A DNA stretch of 29,216 nucleotides from Eubacteriales bacterium (GCA_029974035.1 JARKQG010000008.1:1-29216), one strand, 5' to 3'. Numbered from the stretch's first letter, positions 16,687 through 25,319 are shown. Notes: generated from the sequence alone by a model not told the origin. Made by a program: numbers and translations.

Positions 16687-17169
16687 ATGACCATTCAGGC
16701 AAAAGCCATCCGCTACGGCGACAACATCGATACCGACGTCATCATCCCGGCCCGCTACCTTACCACCTCCGATCCCCAGGAGCTGGCCGCCCACTGCATG
16801 GAGGATCTGGACAGGGACTTTCTGAAAAAGCTGCCGCCGAACGGCATCCTGGTGGGGGGGACCAACTTCGGCTGCGGCTCCTCCCGCGAGCACGCGCCGC
16901 TGGCGATCAAGCACGCGGGCGTTTCCTGCGTGGTGGCCAGGAGCTTTGCGCGCATCTTCTACCGCAACGCCATCAACATCGGCCTGCCCATCGTGGAAAC
17001 CGACGCCGAAATCAATACCGGCGACGAGGTGTCGATTGACCTGGGCGGCGGCGTTTTGAAAAACCTCACCACCGGGCAGACCGTGCATTTTCCGGCGTTT
17101 CCGGAATTCCTTCAGAGGATCATCGAAGCCGGCGGCCTGATGAGCGCGATGAAAGGCGGATTGCTATGA
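16687..17169 (+). CDS. leuD: 3-isopropylmalate dehydratase small subunit
   Basis: This 160-residue swivel subunit completes the LeuCD active site. [30 protein letters not shown] (about 11-40) and [22 protein letters not shown] (about 57-78) are the conserved substrate-binding segments, and [17 protein letters not shown] follows. Length is typical of the compact subtype paired with a 420-residue LeuC. GGAAAGGAG precedes ATG 16687. Its last codon and stop overlap the leuB start as ATGA, indicating translational coupling. Confidence 0.95.
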   Translation: MTIQAKAIRYGDNIDTDVIIPARYLTTSDPQELAAHCMEDLDRDFLKKLPPNGILVGGTNFGCGSSREHAPLAIKHAGVSCVVARSFARIFYRNAINIGLPIVETDAEINTGDEVSIDLGGGVLKNLTTGQTVHFPAFPEFLQRIIEAGGLMSAMKGGLL

Positions 17170-18233
17170 AGTTCAGAATTGCGGCCGTCCCCGGGGATGG
17201 CATCGGCCCGGAGATCGTATCCGCCGCCCTCGAGGTGCTGAAGGCGGTGGGGGAGCGCTACGGCCATGAGTTTCAGGTGGACACGCTGGCCGCCGGAGGC
17301 AGCGCCATCGACGGAACCGGCGAGCCGCTGCCCCGGGCCACCCTCGACGCCTGCCTTGAAAGCGACAGCGTGCTTCTGGGCGCGGTGGGCGGGCCCAAGT
17401 GGGAGGGCCTTCCGGGGCATTTGCGGCCGGAGCGGGCGCTTTTGGGCATCCGCAAGGCGATGAACCTCTACGCGAACCTCCGCCCCGCGCGGCTGATGCC
17501 GGTGTTGAAGGCCGCCTGCCCGCTGCGGGAGGCCACCGCGGAGGAAGGCTTTGACATGCTGATCGTCCGCGAGCTGACCGGCGGCATGTACTTTGGCAGG
17601 AGCGGGCGCACCGAAGGCCCCTTCGGCGAGACCGCCTACGACACCGAATCCTACGGCGCGGGGGAGGTCGAGCGCATTGCCCGCATTGCCTTTGAGGCCG
17701 CGCGGAAGCGGCGTGGCCTGGTCACCAGCATCGACAAGGCCAACGTGCTGGAATCGTCCCGGCTGTGGCGCGAAACGGTGCACCGCGTGGCGGCGGACTA
17801 CCCGGACGTGGAGCTGCGCGACATGCTGGTGGACAACGCCGCCATGCAGCTGATCGCCCGTCCGTCGCAGTTTGACGTGATCCTCACCGGCAACATGTTC
17901 GGCGATATCCTGTCCGACGAGGCGTCGCAGCTGACCGGCTCCATCGGCCTGCTCGCGTCGGCGTCCCTGGGCGACGGCACGCGGGGCATGTATGAGCCCA
18001 TCCACGGCTCCGCGCCCGACATCGCCGGGCAGGGCCTGGCCAACCCCATCGCCACAATCCTGTCCGCGGCCATGATGCTGCGCATGTCCTTCGATCTTGC
18101 GGCTGAGGCCGACGCGGTGGAGGCCGCCGTGGAAAGGGCCCTTGAGGCGGGCTGCCGCACCCGGGACATTGCCGCCGGCGGCGCGTACATCGGCTGCCGC
18201 GAGATGACAAAGCGCATTTTGGCGGCCCTGTGA
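17166..18233 (+). CDS. leuB: 3-isopropylmalate dehydrogenase
   Basis: This 355-residue enzyme oxidises and decarboxylates 3-isopropylmalate to 2-oxoisocaproate with NAD+; in the citramalate route the same enzyme yields 2-oxobutyrate. Family marks are [13 protein letters not shown] (N-terminus), [31 protein letters not shown], the catalytic Lys in [16 protein letters not shown], the metal-binding Asp residues in [25 protein letters not shown], and the NAD-site [17 protein letters not shown]. Length is standard. It is the last gene of the operon and is followed by a terminator 8 bases later. Confidence 0.96.
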   Translation: MKFRIAAVPGDGIGPEIVSAALEVLKAVGERYGHEFQVDTLAAGGSAIDGTGEPLPRATLDACLESDSVLLGAVGGPKWEGLPGHLRPERALLGIRKAMNLYANLRPARLMPVLKAACPLREATAEEGFDMLIVRELTGGMYFGRSGRTEGPFGETAYDTESYGAGEVERIARIAFEAARKRRGLVTSIDKANVLESSRLWRETVHRVAADYPDVELRDMLVDNAAMQLIARPSQFDVILTGNMFGDILSDEASQLTGSIGLLASASLGDGTRGMYEPIHGSAPDIAGQGLANPIATILSAAMMLRMSFDLAAEADAVEAAVERALEAGCRTRDIAAGGAYIGCREMTKRILAAL

Positions 18234-18241
18234 CGGCAGAG

Positions 18242-18285
18242 CGGCCTCCCGCGCGGAAATTTCATGATGCGCGGGGGGCCGTTTT
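18242..18285 (+). terminator. Terminator of the ilv-leu operon
   Basis: CGGCCTCCCGCGC (18242-18254) pairs with GCGCGGGGGGCCG (18269-18281) over 13 bp with one G-U. The loop is 14 bases and TTTT follows. Confidence 0.8.
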
Positions 18286-18308
18286 ATGGTATACTGAAGC
18301 GTACCATA
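18285..18308 (+). promoter_or_regulatory. Extended -10 promoter with overlapping inverted repeat (DUF2232-rplI-dnaB)
   Basis: TGGTATACT (18287-18295) is an extended -10; no good -35 is seen, since the upstream DNA is the ilv-leu terminator stem. TATGGTA (18285-18291) and TACCATA (18302-18308) form a perfect 7-bp inverted repeat over the -10 and start site, so a repressor could act here. Confidence 0.6.
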
Positions 18309-18328
18309 GTGGATCGCCGGAGGTTTTT

Positions 18329-19366
18329 GTGCAAAACTTTTCCAGGGGGCGGCTGATCGCGGGCTTTGCCATCGGCGCCGCCTGCGGCCTGATGCTGCCG
18401 CTGCTTTTGACGGTTTCCATCTGGTTTCTGCCTTTCCCGGTCATCTTTGCGTTTCTGTGGGTGTGGGCGGGCTGGCCCGCGGCGGCCTTTTCGGCGGCGG
18501 TGGTGGCGGCGACGGGATACTGGCTCTTTGGCGGCGGCTTTGCGGCGGGGCTTCTCATGATCTCGCTGCCGGGCCTTTTTGCGGCGGCGCTGACGTCGCG
18601 AAGGCGGCCCTTTTTCCGCGCGGTGGGCGAATCGGTGGCGCTCCAATGGGCGGCGCTTTTCATCCTGACGGCGGCGGCATGGCTCTTCTACCGGCAGAAC
18701 CTGGTGGACGTGATGACCGGGTCCATGCGGGCGATGCTTGAAGACCTTCCGCTGGTCGTGCAGCGGTACTTTCTGTCGATGCTGGGGCAGGCGGGCGCCT
18801 TCGGCGCCAACACCGGCATCGACTTTGCCCGCGGCCTTATGACCGGCGCACAGGTGAAGAGCCTGGTCGACCAGTTCTTCAGCACGCTGAACAGCGGGCT
18901 CAAGCTGTCGCTGCCCGCCTACGTGATTACCTCGGGCGCGGCCACGGGCGCCGCGTCCTACGCGCTCTCCGCCTGGGTGCGCGTGCGCCGGGGCGACGAG
19001 CCTTTGGTGCCCTTTGTGAAGCCCGAGGGATGGCGCCTCGGCGCAAACCTCGTCATCGGCCCGCCGGCGCTGACACTCACCTGCTTTGTGCTGGACCGCG
19101 CGGGCGTTCCCGGTGCGGAATCGGCGTATCTGGCGATGCTGAATTTGACGGGGCTGCTCTTCACCGTGCAGGCGCTCGGGGTCGTCGACCGCAGGCTCAA
19201 GGCCGTGGGCGTGAGCCCCGGACGGCGCGCGGCGATCGCCGTGCTGGCGGTTGTGATCGGCCAGCAGCTGATGCCCTTTGTGGGGGCGTATTCCGCGCTG
19301 TTCGGCGCCGAGGGGCTCATAACCAAAAAGATCCGAAAACGAACGGACGGCAAGGGGGACGAGTAG
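18329..19366 (+). CDS. DUF2232 multi-spanning membrane protein (YybS-like)
   Basis: This 345-residue protein has about eight hydrophobic segments, including paired helices near the N-terminus (LIAGFAIGAACGLMLPLLLT, then VIFAFLWVWAGWPAAAF). It fits the DUF2232/YybS family of unknown function, which in Firmicutes is encoded next to gdpP, rplI and the replicative helicase. The assignment rests on membrane topology plus gene order more than on motifs. The start is GTG 18329, 5 bases after GGAGG; the in-frame upstream extension crosses the promoter and is rejected. Only one base separates its stop from rplI. The gdpP gene usually found between is absent. Confidence 0.75.
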   Translation: MQNFSRGRLIAGFAIGAACGLMLPLLLTVSIWFLPFPVIFAFLWVWAGWPAAAFSAAVVAATGYWLFGGGFAAGLLMISLPGLFAAALTSRRRPFFRAVGESVALQWAALFILTAAAWLFYRQNLVDVMTGSMRAMLEDLPLVVQRYFLSMLGQAGAFGANTGIDFARGLMTGAQVKSLVDQFFSTLNSGLKLSLPAYVITSGAATGAASYALSAWVRVRRGDEPLVPFVKPEGWRLGANLVIGPPALTLTCFVLDRAGVPGAESAYLAMLNLTGLLFTVQALGVVDRRLKAVGVSPGRRAAIAVLAVVIGQQLMPFVGAYSALFGAEGLITKKIRKRTDGKGDE

Positions 19367-19367
19367 C

Positions 19368-19832
19368 GTGAAGGTCATATTGCTTCAGGACGTCAAGGGA
19401 ACCGGAAGAAAGGATCAGATTCTCGAGGTCTCCGACGGCTTTGCCAGGAATTACCTGCTGCCCAGAAAGCTGGCCCGCGAGGCGACCGCAGAGGCGCTCA
19501 ACGCCATCGGAAAGGCCAAGGAAGCCCAGCAGCACCGCGAGGATGTGAAAAAGGCCGAGGCCGAGCAGAAGGCCCGGGCGCTCAAGGGCAAGCTGGTGAT
19601 CGTCAAGGCCAAGGCGGGGGAGGGCGGCAAGCTCTACGGCTCCATCACCGCGGCGGAGATCGCCGACGCGCTGAAGGAACAGCATGGCGTGGACGTGGAC
19701 CGGCGCAAGATCGAGCTGGAGGAGCCCATCCGTTCGGCGGGGCAGACCACCTTCACCGTGCGCCTGATCGCCGGCGTCGTAACCCGTATGCTGCTCAACG
19801 TCGTGGCCGAGGGCAAGGACAAGGCGAAGTAG
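19368..19832 (+). CDS. rplI: 50S ribosomal protein L9
   Basis: This 154-residue protein binds 23S rRNA at the base of the L1 stalk. The N-terminal domain reads MKVILLQDVKGTGRKDQILEVSDGFARNYLLPRKLA (the family signature), followed by the long connecting helix rich in Lys, Glu and Ala (about 42-75). The C-terminal domain has KLYGSITAAEIADALKEQHGVDVDRRKI. Length is as usual. The start is GTG 19368, with GGGGGACGAG in the end of the DUF2232 gene as ribosome site. It is cotranscribed with dnaB, 6 bases downstream. Confidence 0.97.
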   Translation: MKVILLQDVKGTGRKDQILEVSDGFARNYLLPRKLAREATAEALNAIGKAKEAQQHREDVKKAEAEQKARALKGKLVIVKAKAGEGGKLYGSITAAEIADALKEQHGVDVDRRKIELEEPIRSAGQTTFTVRLIAGVVTRMLLNVVAEGKDKAK

Positions 19833-19838
19833 CGCGCC

Positions 19839-21197
19839 ATGGAACAGCAAATGACGGACCGGATTCCCCCGCACCACGCCGACGCGGAGCGATCGGTGCT
19901 GGGCAGCATGCTGCTGGCCCACGAGGCGGTGCTGCTGGCGCAGGAAATGCTGACGCCGGACGATTTTTACGACCCGGCCCACCGGGAAATCTTCTCCGCC
20001 ATGTGCCACCTGGCCAACCAATCCAGAAAGGTGGACCTGGTGACCGTGGACGAGGAGCTTTCCCGCCGCGGCCGGCTGGAGGGCGTGGGCGGGCTGAATT
20101 ACCTTTTGGAACTGTCCCGCTTTGTGCCGTCGGCCGCCAATGTGGCGGCCTACGTGCGCATTGTCGACGAGAAGTCCACGCTCCGGCGGCTCATCTCCGC
20201 CTCCGGCCAGATCTCCCAGATGAGCTATGCCGGCGAGCGCGAGACGAGCGACATTCTCGCCGCCTCCGAAAAGCTGATCTACGACATCTCGATGCGCCGC
20301 GGCGGCGAGATGCTCCAGCCCATCCAGCCGATCCTCATCCGCACCTACGAGCAGATTGACCGCCTGGTCAAAAACAAGGGCCGCATCGAGGGCGTGCCCA
20401 CGGGCTACCGGGAGCTGGACGACCTGCTCACCGGGCTGCACCCGGGCGAACTGGTGCTGATCGCCGCGCGGCCCTCCATGGGCAAGACCAGCTTTGGCAT
20501 GAACATCGTGGAAAACGCGACCATCCGCGCCGGCAAGAAGGCGGCGGTCTTTTCGCTGGAGATGCCCGCGGAGCAGCTGGCCATGCGCATGATGTGCACC
20601 GAGGCCCGCGTGGACATGCAGAACGTCCGGCGAGGCGCCCTCTCGGACGACGAATGGCTGCGCCTTTGCGAGGCCATGGGCGTCATCGGCCAGGCGTCCA
20701 TTCACGTGGATGCCACCAGCGGCATCACCGTGCCGGAGATCCGCTCCAAGGCCCGACGGCTTCAGATGGAGCACGGGCTGGACCTGATCATGATCGACTA
20801 CCTGCAGCTGATGAGCGGCGCAGGCTCCTTTGGCAGCCGTCAGGAGGAGGTCAGCTCCATTTCCCGCGCGCTCAAAGGGCTCGCCCAGGAGCTGCGCGTG
20901 CCGGTGGTCGCGCTCTCACAGCTCTCCCGCGCCCTCACGGGCCGGGCCAACCACCGGCCGGTGCTCTCCGATATCCGCGATTCCGGCGCCATCGAGCAGG
21001 ATGCCGACGTGGTCATGTTCATCCACCGGGAGGACTACTACGACAAGGAAACCGAGTTCAAGAATATCGCCGAAATCATCATCGCCAAGCAGCGAAACGG
21101 CGCCCTGGGCACGGTGCAGCTGGGCTGGCGCGGCGAGCTCACCTGGTTTGTAGACCTGTCGCCCTCTGCCCGGGAAGCCATCCCGCCCGCGCCGTAG
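19839..21197 (+). CDS. dnaB: Replicative DNA helicase
   Basis: This 452-residue hexameric 5'-3' helicase unwinds the replication fork. The N-terminal DnaG-binding domain begins IPPHHADAERSVLGSMLL. The RecA-type motor has Walker A ARPSMGKTSFGMNI (usually GRPSMGKT), the H1a-type FSLEMPAEQLAMRM, Walker B GLDLIMIDYLQLM and the arginine-finger region LSQLSRALTGRANHRPVLSDIRDSGAIEQDADVVMFIHRE. No intein interrupts it. The first ATG (19839) has only a weak ribosome site; ATG 19851 is possible and would trim four residues. It is probably coupled to rplI. Confidence 0.96.
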   Translation: MEQQMTDRIPPHHADAERSVLGSMLLAHEAVLLAQEMLTPDDFYDPAHREIFSAMCHLANQSRKVDLVTVDEELSRRGRLEGVGGLNYLLELSRFVPSAANVAAYVRIVDEKSTLRRLISASGQISQMSYAGERETSDILAASEKLIYDISMRRGGEMLQPIQPILIRTYEQIDRLVKNKGRIEGVPTGYRELDDLLTGLHPGELVLIAARPSMGKTSFGMNIVENATIRAGKKAAVFSLEMPAEQLAMRMMCTEARVDMQNVRRGALSDDEWLRLCEAMGVIGQASIHVDATSGITVPEIRSKARRLQMEHGLDLIMIDYLQLMSGAGSFGSRQEEVSSISRALKGLAQELRVPVVALSQLSRALTGRANHRPVLSDIRDSGAIEQDADVVMFIHREDYYDKETEFKNIAEIIIAKQRNGALGTVQLGWRGELTWFVDLSPSAREAIPPAP

Positions 21198-21240
21198 GCG
21201 CTGGAAAAAACAGGATTTGTTACAAAACTGTTGCGTAGTA

Positions 21241-21270
21241 TTGCTATTCTGTGTAGAAGTGTGGTATAAT
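21241..21270 (+). promoter_or_regulatory. Promoter of the NlpC/P60 gene cluster
   Basis: TATAAT (21265-21270), preceded by TGG as an extended -10, with TTGCTA (21241-21246) 18 bp upstream. The first gene starts 44 bases after the -10. Confidence 0.8.
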
Positions 21271-21314
21271 CTCCGCATCCCGGGCGTGGCCCGAAAAACT
21301 GCGGAGGTTGATGC

Positions 21315-22970
21315 ATGAAACACTGGGTCGCAATTCTGAAGCCATTTTGCGCGCTGTTGGCGGCGGTTTTGCTGCTGGCCGCGCCGCTGGACGGCGCGTT
21401 TGCGGCCCGGGACGCGCTGGTGAGGGTTTCGAGCGCCACCGCCCGCTCCTCTGCGAGCGGCGGCGGCAAGGCGGTGTTTACGCTGAAAAAGGGCGCGCGC
21501 GTCAGCGTCACGGCGGTCAGGGGAAGCGTGGCGAAGGTGCGCTACAATGGAAAGACCGGCTATCTTTTGACCTCAAGCCTCAGCCTTTCCGCCGCCAAGG
21601 CGCAGAAAAAGGTGTACGCGACCACGGCCGTTTACAGGGTGGCGGATGCCGGCTCAAAGCAAATCGGCAAGCTGAGCGCGGGCGATTATGTGGATGTGAT
21701 CGCGGTCAAGGGCGATTGGGCCAAGGTGCGGCGCGAGGGCTCGGAGGGTTTTATTCCGAAGCGCGCGCTGGAAAAAACCGAGGCCAAGACCGTCGCCGCC
21801 GCTGAAAAGGCGATGACCACCACCGTGGCCGCAAAGCTCTTTGCCAAAGCCAGCCAGGGCTCCGCCTACAAAAAGGTGTCTGCGGGCACCAAGGTCACGG
21901 TGTTGGACGAAAAGGGCAGCTGGTACAAGGTTTCAAAGTCCGGCACCACCGGCTTTATGCTGAAAAAGGCGTTTGCCGCCGTCGCGGCCAAGCCCGCCCC
22001 GGCCGCAGAAACCTACAAAACGCTCAAAACCCGCGCCTCCGGCGCGTCGGTGCTGAAGCTGCAGAAGCGCCTGGAGGAACTGGGCTACCTGGACATCGTG
22101 CCCGACGGGCGCTATGCGTCCACGACGGCCTCGGCGGTCAAGCTGTTTCAGGCGGCCAGTGGCCTCAAGGGCACCGGCATTGCCGATGGCGATACCCAGA
22201 CAAAGCTGTACTCCGCCGGCGCCAAGCCGTCCGGCATATTGAGCGCCTCGCTGAAGCCGGGTGCCAAGGGGACGGACGTTAAGCGGCTGCAGACGCGGCT
22301 CAGGGCCAAGGGGTACTACCGCGTGAAGGTCAACGGGCGATATGAGGACGCCACCGTAACGGCGGTCCGGGCCTACCAGATTGCGGCGGACCTGGTGCAG
22401 GACGGCGCGGCCGGGCCGGCGACACTTCGGAGTCTGTACTCCGCCAAGGCGCCCAAGGCCACCGAGCGCGTGCTGTCCGCAGCCGCGTCCAAGGCGACGC
22501 CCGCGCCCAAGAAGCCCGAAGCGACGGCCACGCCCAAGCCGTCCGCGACGCCCAAGCCCACGCCCAAACCCACGCCCAAGCCGTCGAAGTCTGCCTCCAA
22601 GGCCGACAAGGTGATCTCAATCGCCAAAGCCAAGCTGGGCAAGCCCTACGTATTTGGCGCGGTGGGTCCCAGCAGCTACGACTGCTCCGGGCTGATGATG
22701 GTCGCCTACGAGGCGGTGGGCGTTTCGCTGCCCCACTCGGCCTACCAGATTGGCTACAAATACGGCCGCAAGGTTTCCCGCAGTGAACTTGAGCGCGGCG
22801 ACATCGTGTGCTTCAACACGGTTGCCGACGGCGACCTGGTGGACCATGTGGGCATCTACCTGGGCGGCGGTTCCTTCATCCACGCATCCAGCGGGCAGGG
22901 CAGGGTGGTCATCAGCACGCTGACCGGCTACTACGCCAGCGCGTTCTCGTGGGGAAGGTCGGTTCTCTAA
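21315..22970 (+). CDS. Secreted SH3 / peptidoglycan-binding / NlpC-P60 cell-wall endopeptidase
   Basis: This 551-residue exported protein has a signal peptide to about residue 31 (hydrophobic core, then GAFA-A). Three bacterial SH3-like modules (about 33-95, 97-150, 165-220) are marked by repeated VxxxxGWAKVR/GxWYKVSxxGxxGFM segments. Two PG_binding_1 modules follow (about 235-300 and 310-375, each with LQxRLxxxGYY/L...DGRY). A Pro/Lys/Thr repeat linker (TPKP units, about 395-428) leads to a C-terminal NlpC/P60 peptidase (about 435-551). The catalytic Cys is in SYDCSGLM and the His in DHVGIYL, with a further His in SFIHAS. It probably cleaves stem peptides in peptidoglycan. GCGGAGG precedes ATG 21315. 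Confidence 0.93.
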   Translation: MKHWVAILKPFCALLAAVLLLAAPLDGAFAARDALVRVSSATARSSASGGGKAVFTLKKGARVSVTAVRGSVAKVRYNGKTGYLLTSSLSLSAAKAQKKVYATTAVYRVADAGSKQIGKLSAGDYVDVIAVKGDWAKVRREGSEGFIPKRALEKTEAKTVAAAEKAMTTTVAAKLFAKASQGSAYKKVSAGTKVTVLDEKGSWYKVSKSGTTGFMLKKAFAAVAAKPAPAAETYKTLKTRASGASVLKLQKRLEELGYLDIVPDGRYASTTASAVKLFQAASGLKGTGIADGDTQTKLYSAGAKPSGILSASLKPGAKGTDVKRLQTRLRAKGYYRVKVNGRYEDATVTAVRAYQIAADLVQDGAAGPATLRSLYSAKAPKATERVLSAAASKATPAPKKPEATATPKPSATPKPTPKPTPKPSKSASKADKVISIAKAKLGKPYVFGAVGPSSYDCSGLMMVAYEAVGVSLPHSAYQIGYKYGRKVSRSELERGDIVCFNTVADGDLVDHVGIYLGGGSFIHASSGQGRVVISTLTGYYASAFSWGRSVL

Positions 22971-22997
22971 CGATACGCAAGATTCGGGGGAAATGCC

Positions 22998-23834
22998 TTG
23001 GACATCCGGCTCATCGCGATGGATCTGGACGGCACGCTGCTCGACAGCGAAAAACGCATATCCGACGAAAACGCGCGGGCGCTGCGCGCCTGCGAAGCCC
23101 GGGGCATCCGGACGGTATTTGCCAGCGGCCGCAGCTTTGAGTCGCTGCGCAGGATGGCGCTGGAGACGGGCCTTTCCAGCCCCATCATCTCCTCCAATGG
23201 CGCCCGGGTGGACCTCACGCCGAACGGCCCGATGTTTCGGGATTACCCCTTTGACCCGGCCCGCGCCCGGACGGTCTACGACATCCTGAAGGCGAGCGGC
23301 CTGTACTTTGTCGTTTACGCGGCGGGCCGCTTTTACAAGTGCAACGCGGCCGGCGGCGAGGACCGGGGTCTCAACTGCGCCCAGTGGAACGAAAAGAAGG
23401 AGCCTTCGCAGATTGAAGTGGTGGACGATCCCGCGCGCACCCTCGCGGAGGGGCTCGCCCGCGTCCATAAGTTTGTCGCCTTCTCGCGGGACCCTGCGCC
23501 GCTTCGGGCGCTGCGGGAAACCCTCGCAGCGCGGACGGACGCAAGCCTGTCCGCCTCCTGGTTTGACAATCTGGAGATCCTCCGGCCCGGCGCGGGCAAG
23601 GGCACCGCGCTGAAGGACCTTTCCAGGGCATTGGGGCTGAAAAAAGCCCAGATCATGGCCTTTGGCGACAACCTGAACGACACGGACATGCTGAAAAGCG
23701 CCGGGCATCCGGTGGCGATGGAAAACGCGGTGGAGCCGCTCAAGGCGCTGGCCCGGCGGATCGCGCCCCATCACGACGATTCGGGCGTCGGGCGGGTGAT
23801 CCGTCAGGTGGTGCTCGAGGATGGCGACAGATGA
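22998..23834 (+). CDS. Cof-type HAD family hydrolase
   Basis: This 278-residue phosphatase of the HAD superfamily has a type IIB cap. The nucleophile motif is AMDLDGTLLDSEKRIS (Asp9, Asp11). Motif II Ser is in FASGRSFESLRRM, motif III Lys in PGAGKGTALKDLSRALGL, and motif IV in MAFGDNLNDTDMLKSAGHPVAMENA. Such enzymes dephosphorylate sugar phosphates, flavin or pyridoxal phosphates; the substrate cannot be told. The start is TTG 22998, since GGGGG ends 7 bases before it and the HAD motif follows at the right distance. The stop overlaps the trmL-like start. Confidence 0.92.
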   Translation: MDIRLIAMDLDGTLLDSEKRISDENARALRACEARGIRTVFASGRSFESLRRMALETGLSSPIISSNGARVDLTPNGPMFRDYPFDPARARTVYDILKASGLYFVVYAAGRFYKCNAAGGEDRGLNCAQWNEKKEPSQIEVVDDPARTLAEGLARVHKFVAFSRDPAPLRALRETLAARTDASLSASWFDNLEILRPGAGKGTALKDLSRALGLKKAQIMAFGDNLNDTDMLKSAGHPVAMENAVEPLKALARRIAPHHDDSGVGRVIRQVVLEDGDR

Positions 23835-24346
23835 TGCACGTGGTGCTGGTCAGCCCTGAAATCCCGCAGAATACCGGCAACATCGCCCGGACATGCGCGG
23901 CCACCGGCACGGCGCTGCACCTGATCGAGCCGCTGGGCTTCAGCCTGGACGACCGGTATCTGAAGCGCGCGGGGCTTGACTACTGGCCCATGTGCCGCGT
24001 CGAGCGCCATCCGTCCTGGGCGGCGTTTTGCGCCGACCATCCCGGCGCGACGATGCACTTTGCCACCACCAAGGCGCCCCGGGATTACTGCGGTGCGGTC
24101 TACGGCCCGGACGACTATCTGGTGTTTGGGCGGGAAACGAAGGGGCTGCCGGAGGAATTGCTGGCCGCCCGGTACGACCGGTGCGTGCGCATCCCGATGC
24201 GCGAGGGCGCGCGTTCGCTGAATCTTTCCAACTCGGTGGCTGTGGTGCTCTACGAGGCGCTCCGGCAGCAGGGCTTTCCGGGGCTCGTGGGGGAGGGCCG
24301 CCTGGCTGGGTCCGGCGAGGGGCCAGATTGGCGGGATTATGTGTGA
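23831..24346 (+). CDS. trmL: tRNA (cytidine/uridine-34-2'-O)-methyltransferase, TrmL-like
   Basis: This 171-residue SpoU-class (SPOUT) methyltransferase has the trefoil-knot SAM site split over LVFGRETKGLPEELL and RIPMREGARSLNLSNSVAVVLYEALRQQGF, and the N-terminal VLVSPEIPQNTGNIARTCAATG. This compact form without an extra RNA-binding domain matches TrmL/YibK, which methylates the wobble ribose of tRNA-Leu. Length is normal. ATG 23831 overlaps the previous stop (ATGATG context), so a start at 23834 is equally possible. Confidence 0.93.
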   Translation: MMHVVLVSPEIPQNTGNIARTCAATGTALHLIEPLGFSLDDRYLKRAGLDYWPMCRVERHPSWAAFCADHPGATMHFATTKAPRDYCGAVYGPDDYLVFGRETKGLPEELLAARYDRCVRIPMREGARSLNLSNSVAVVLYEALRQQGFPGLVGEGRLAGSGEGPDWRDYV

Positions 24347-24430
24347 GATTTCAGGAAATTCTGCATCCAATCGGGCACGCCATACGTCCAATAAGAGCAG
24401 GCAGAATCGGCGCGCAAGGGAGGCGGTTTG

Positions 24431-24667
24431 GTGGCCAGATACATGACTCGGCGTGAGGTTGGGCGCAAGCGCGCCTGGTGGCGCGCGGTGAACGGCCTGG
24501 CGGACTTTTTTGCGTCCATCGGCAGCTTTGTGGTGATCGTGCTGTGCGTGACGCTGATTACGACGCTGTTCACATGGCTGCGCTCGGATTTTTCCCAGAC
24601 CATGGCCACGCTGGAGACGGTGGCCGTCAGTGCCATCGTGCAGCCCCAGTCCATGGGCGGACAGTAG
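24431..24667 (+). CDS. Small membrane protein of unknown function
   Basis: This 78-residue protein has a basic N-terminus (RREVGRKRAWWR) and one strong hydrophobic segment (about 30-50, IGSFVVIVLCVTLITTLFTW), so N-in topology is likely. The tail is short and polar. I do not recognise a family. The start is GTG 24431, placed 6 bases after AAGGGAGG; a TTG three bases earlier is too close and ATG 24443 too far. It follows the methyltransferase by 84 bases, where ATTCTGC/GCAGAAT can pair but no promoter is clear. A strong terminator follows its stop. The opposite strand has an open frame too, judged a shadow. Confidence 0.65.
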   Translation: MARYMTRREVGRKRAWWRAVNGLADFFASIGSFVVIVLCVTLITTLFTWLRSDFSQTMATLETVAVSAIVQPQSMGGQ

Positions 24668-24679
24668 AGGGTGCCTTTT

Positions 24680-24712
24680 GGCCGGAGCTTTGCGCTCCGG
24701 CTGTTATTTTTT
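24680..24712 (+). terminator. Terminator after the small membrane protein gene
   Basis: GCCGGAGC (24681-24688) and GCTCCGGC (24694-24701) form an 8-bp stem, plus a closing G-T pair, with loop TTTGC, followed by TGTTATTTTTT. Confidence 0.9.
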
Positions 24713-24721
24713 GCGCGCCTG

Positions 24722-24730
24722 TGCTATAAT
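24722..24730 (+). promoter_or_regulatory. Extended -10 promoter of the uracil-DNA glycosylase cluster
   Basis: TGCTATAAT is a perfect -10 with the extended TGn. The -35 region overlaps the T-run of the preceding terminator (TGTTAT at 24702-24707, 17 bp away). Confidence 0.75.
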
Positions 24731-24758
24731 ATGCCATATTGCGACGGGAGGTGGCGGC

Positions 24759-25319
24759 TTGGACGGATGGATGGAGCTGTTTGAGGCGGTGCATACCTGC
24801 CAGCGCTGCGGCCTGTGCCGGAGCCGCACCCACGCGGTGCCGGGCGAGGGCAACCCGAACGCCAGGCTGATGCTGATCGGTGAGGGCCCCGGCGCGCAGG
24901 AGGATCGGCTGGGCCGCCCCTTTGTGGGCGCGTCCGGAGAGCTTCTGACCCGGTACCTGCACGAGATCGGCATCGAGCGCACCGAAGTCTACATCGCCAA
25001 CATCGTCAAGTGCCGCCCGCCGGGGAACCGCACCCCCACCGAGGCGGAGGCCCAGGCCTGTCTGCCCTACCTGCGCATGCAGTTCAAGCTCATCCGCCCG
25101 CGCATTCTGGTGCTTCTGGGCGCCACCGCCGCGAAGTACACGCTGGGCGGCGACGTGCGCATCCGGCGCGACCACGGCACCTGGACGGAGCGCAAGGGCG
25201 TGCTCATGATGCCCACGTACCACCCCTCGGCGCTGCTTCGCGATCCCTCGCAGCGCATCGACGCCTGGCACGACTTTCAGTCCCTTCAGGCGCGCCTCAG
25301 GCAGTTGGAGGAAGCATGA
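24759..25319 (+). CDS. Uracil-DNA glycosylase, family 4 (iron-sulfur type)
   Basis: This 186-residue base-excision-repair enzyme removes uracil from DNA. Cys14 and Cys17 (CQRC), Cys85 (VKCRPP) and Cys101 match the 4Fe-4S ligand spacing of family 4 enzymes. The catalytic-site motif is GEGPGAQEDRLGRPFVGASG (about 41-60), and the DNA-intercalation motif is MMPTYHPSALLRD near the C-terminus. The start is TTG 24759, 8 bases after GGGAGG; ATG 24771 would leave 20 bases. Its stop overlaps the next start (ATGA), which also encodes a glycosylase-like protein. Confidence 0.93.
   Translation: MDGWMELFEAVHTCQRCGLCRSRTHAVPGEGNPNARLMLIGEGPGAQEDRLGRPFVGASGELLTRYLHEIGIERTEVYIANIVKCRPPGNRTPTEAEAQACLPYLRMQFKLIRPRILVLLGATAAKYTLGGDVRIRRDHGTWTERKGVLMMPTYHPSALLRDPSQRIDAWHDFQSLQARLRQLEEA

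Noticed and set aside
22520..22600. Tandem DNA repeat
   Set aside because: The repeated ACGCCCAAGCC-like units simply encode the Thr-Pro-Lys-Pro linker of the NlpC/P60 protein.
24337..24654. Minus-strand 105-codon open frame opposite the small membrane protein
   Set aside because: It has no convincing ribosome site or motif. The plus-strand frame has a good ribosome site, a membrane segment and a terminator.
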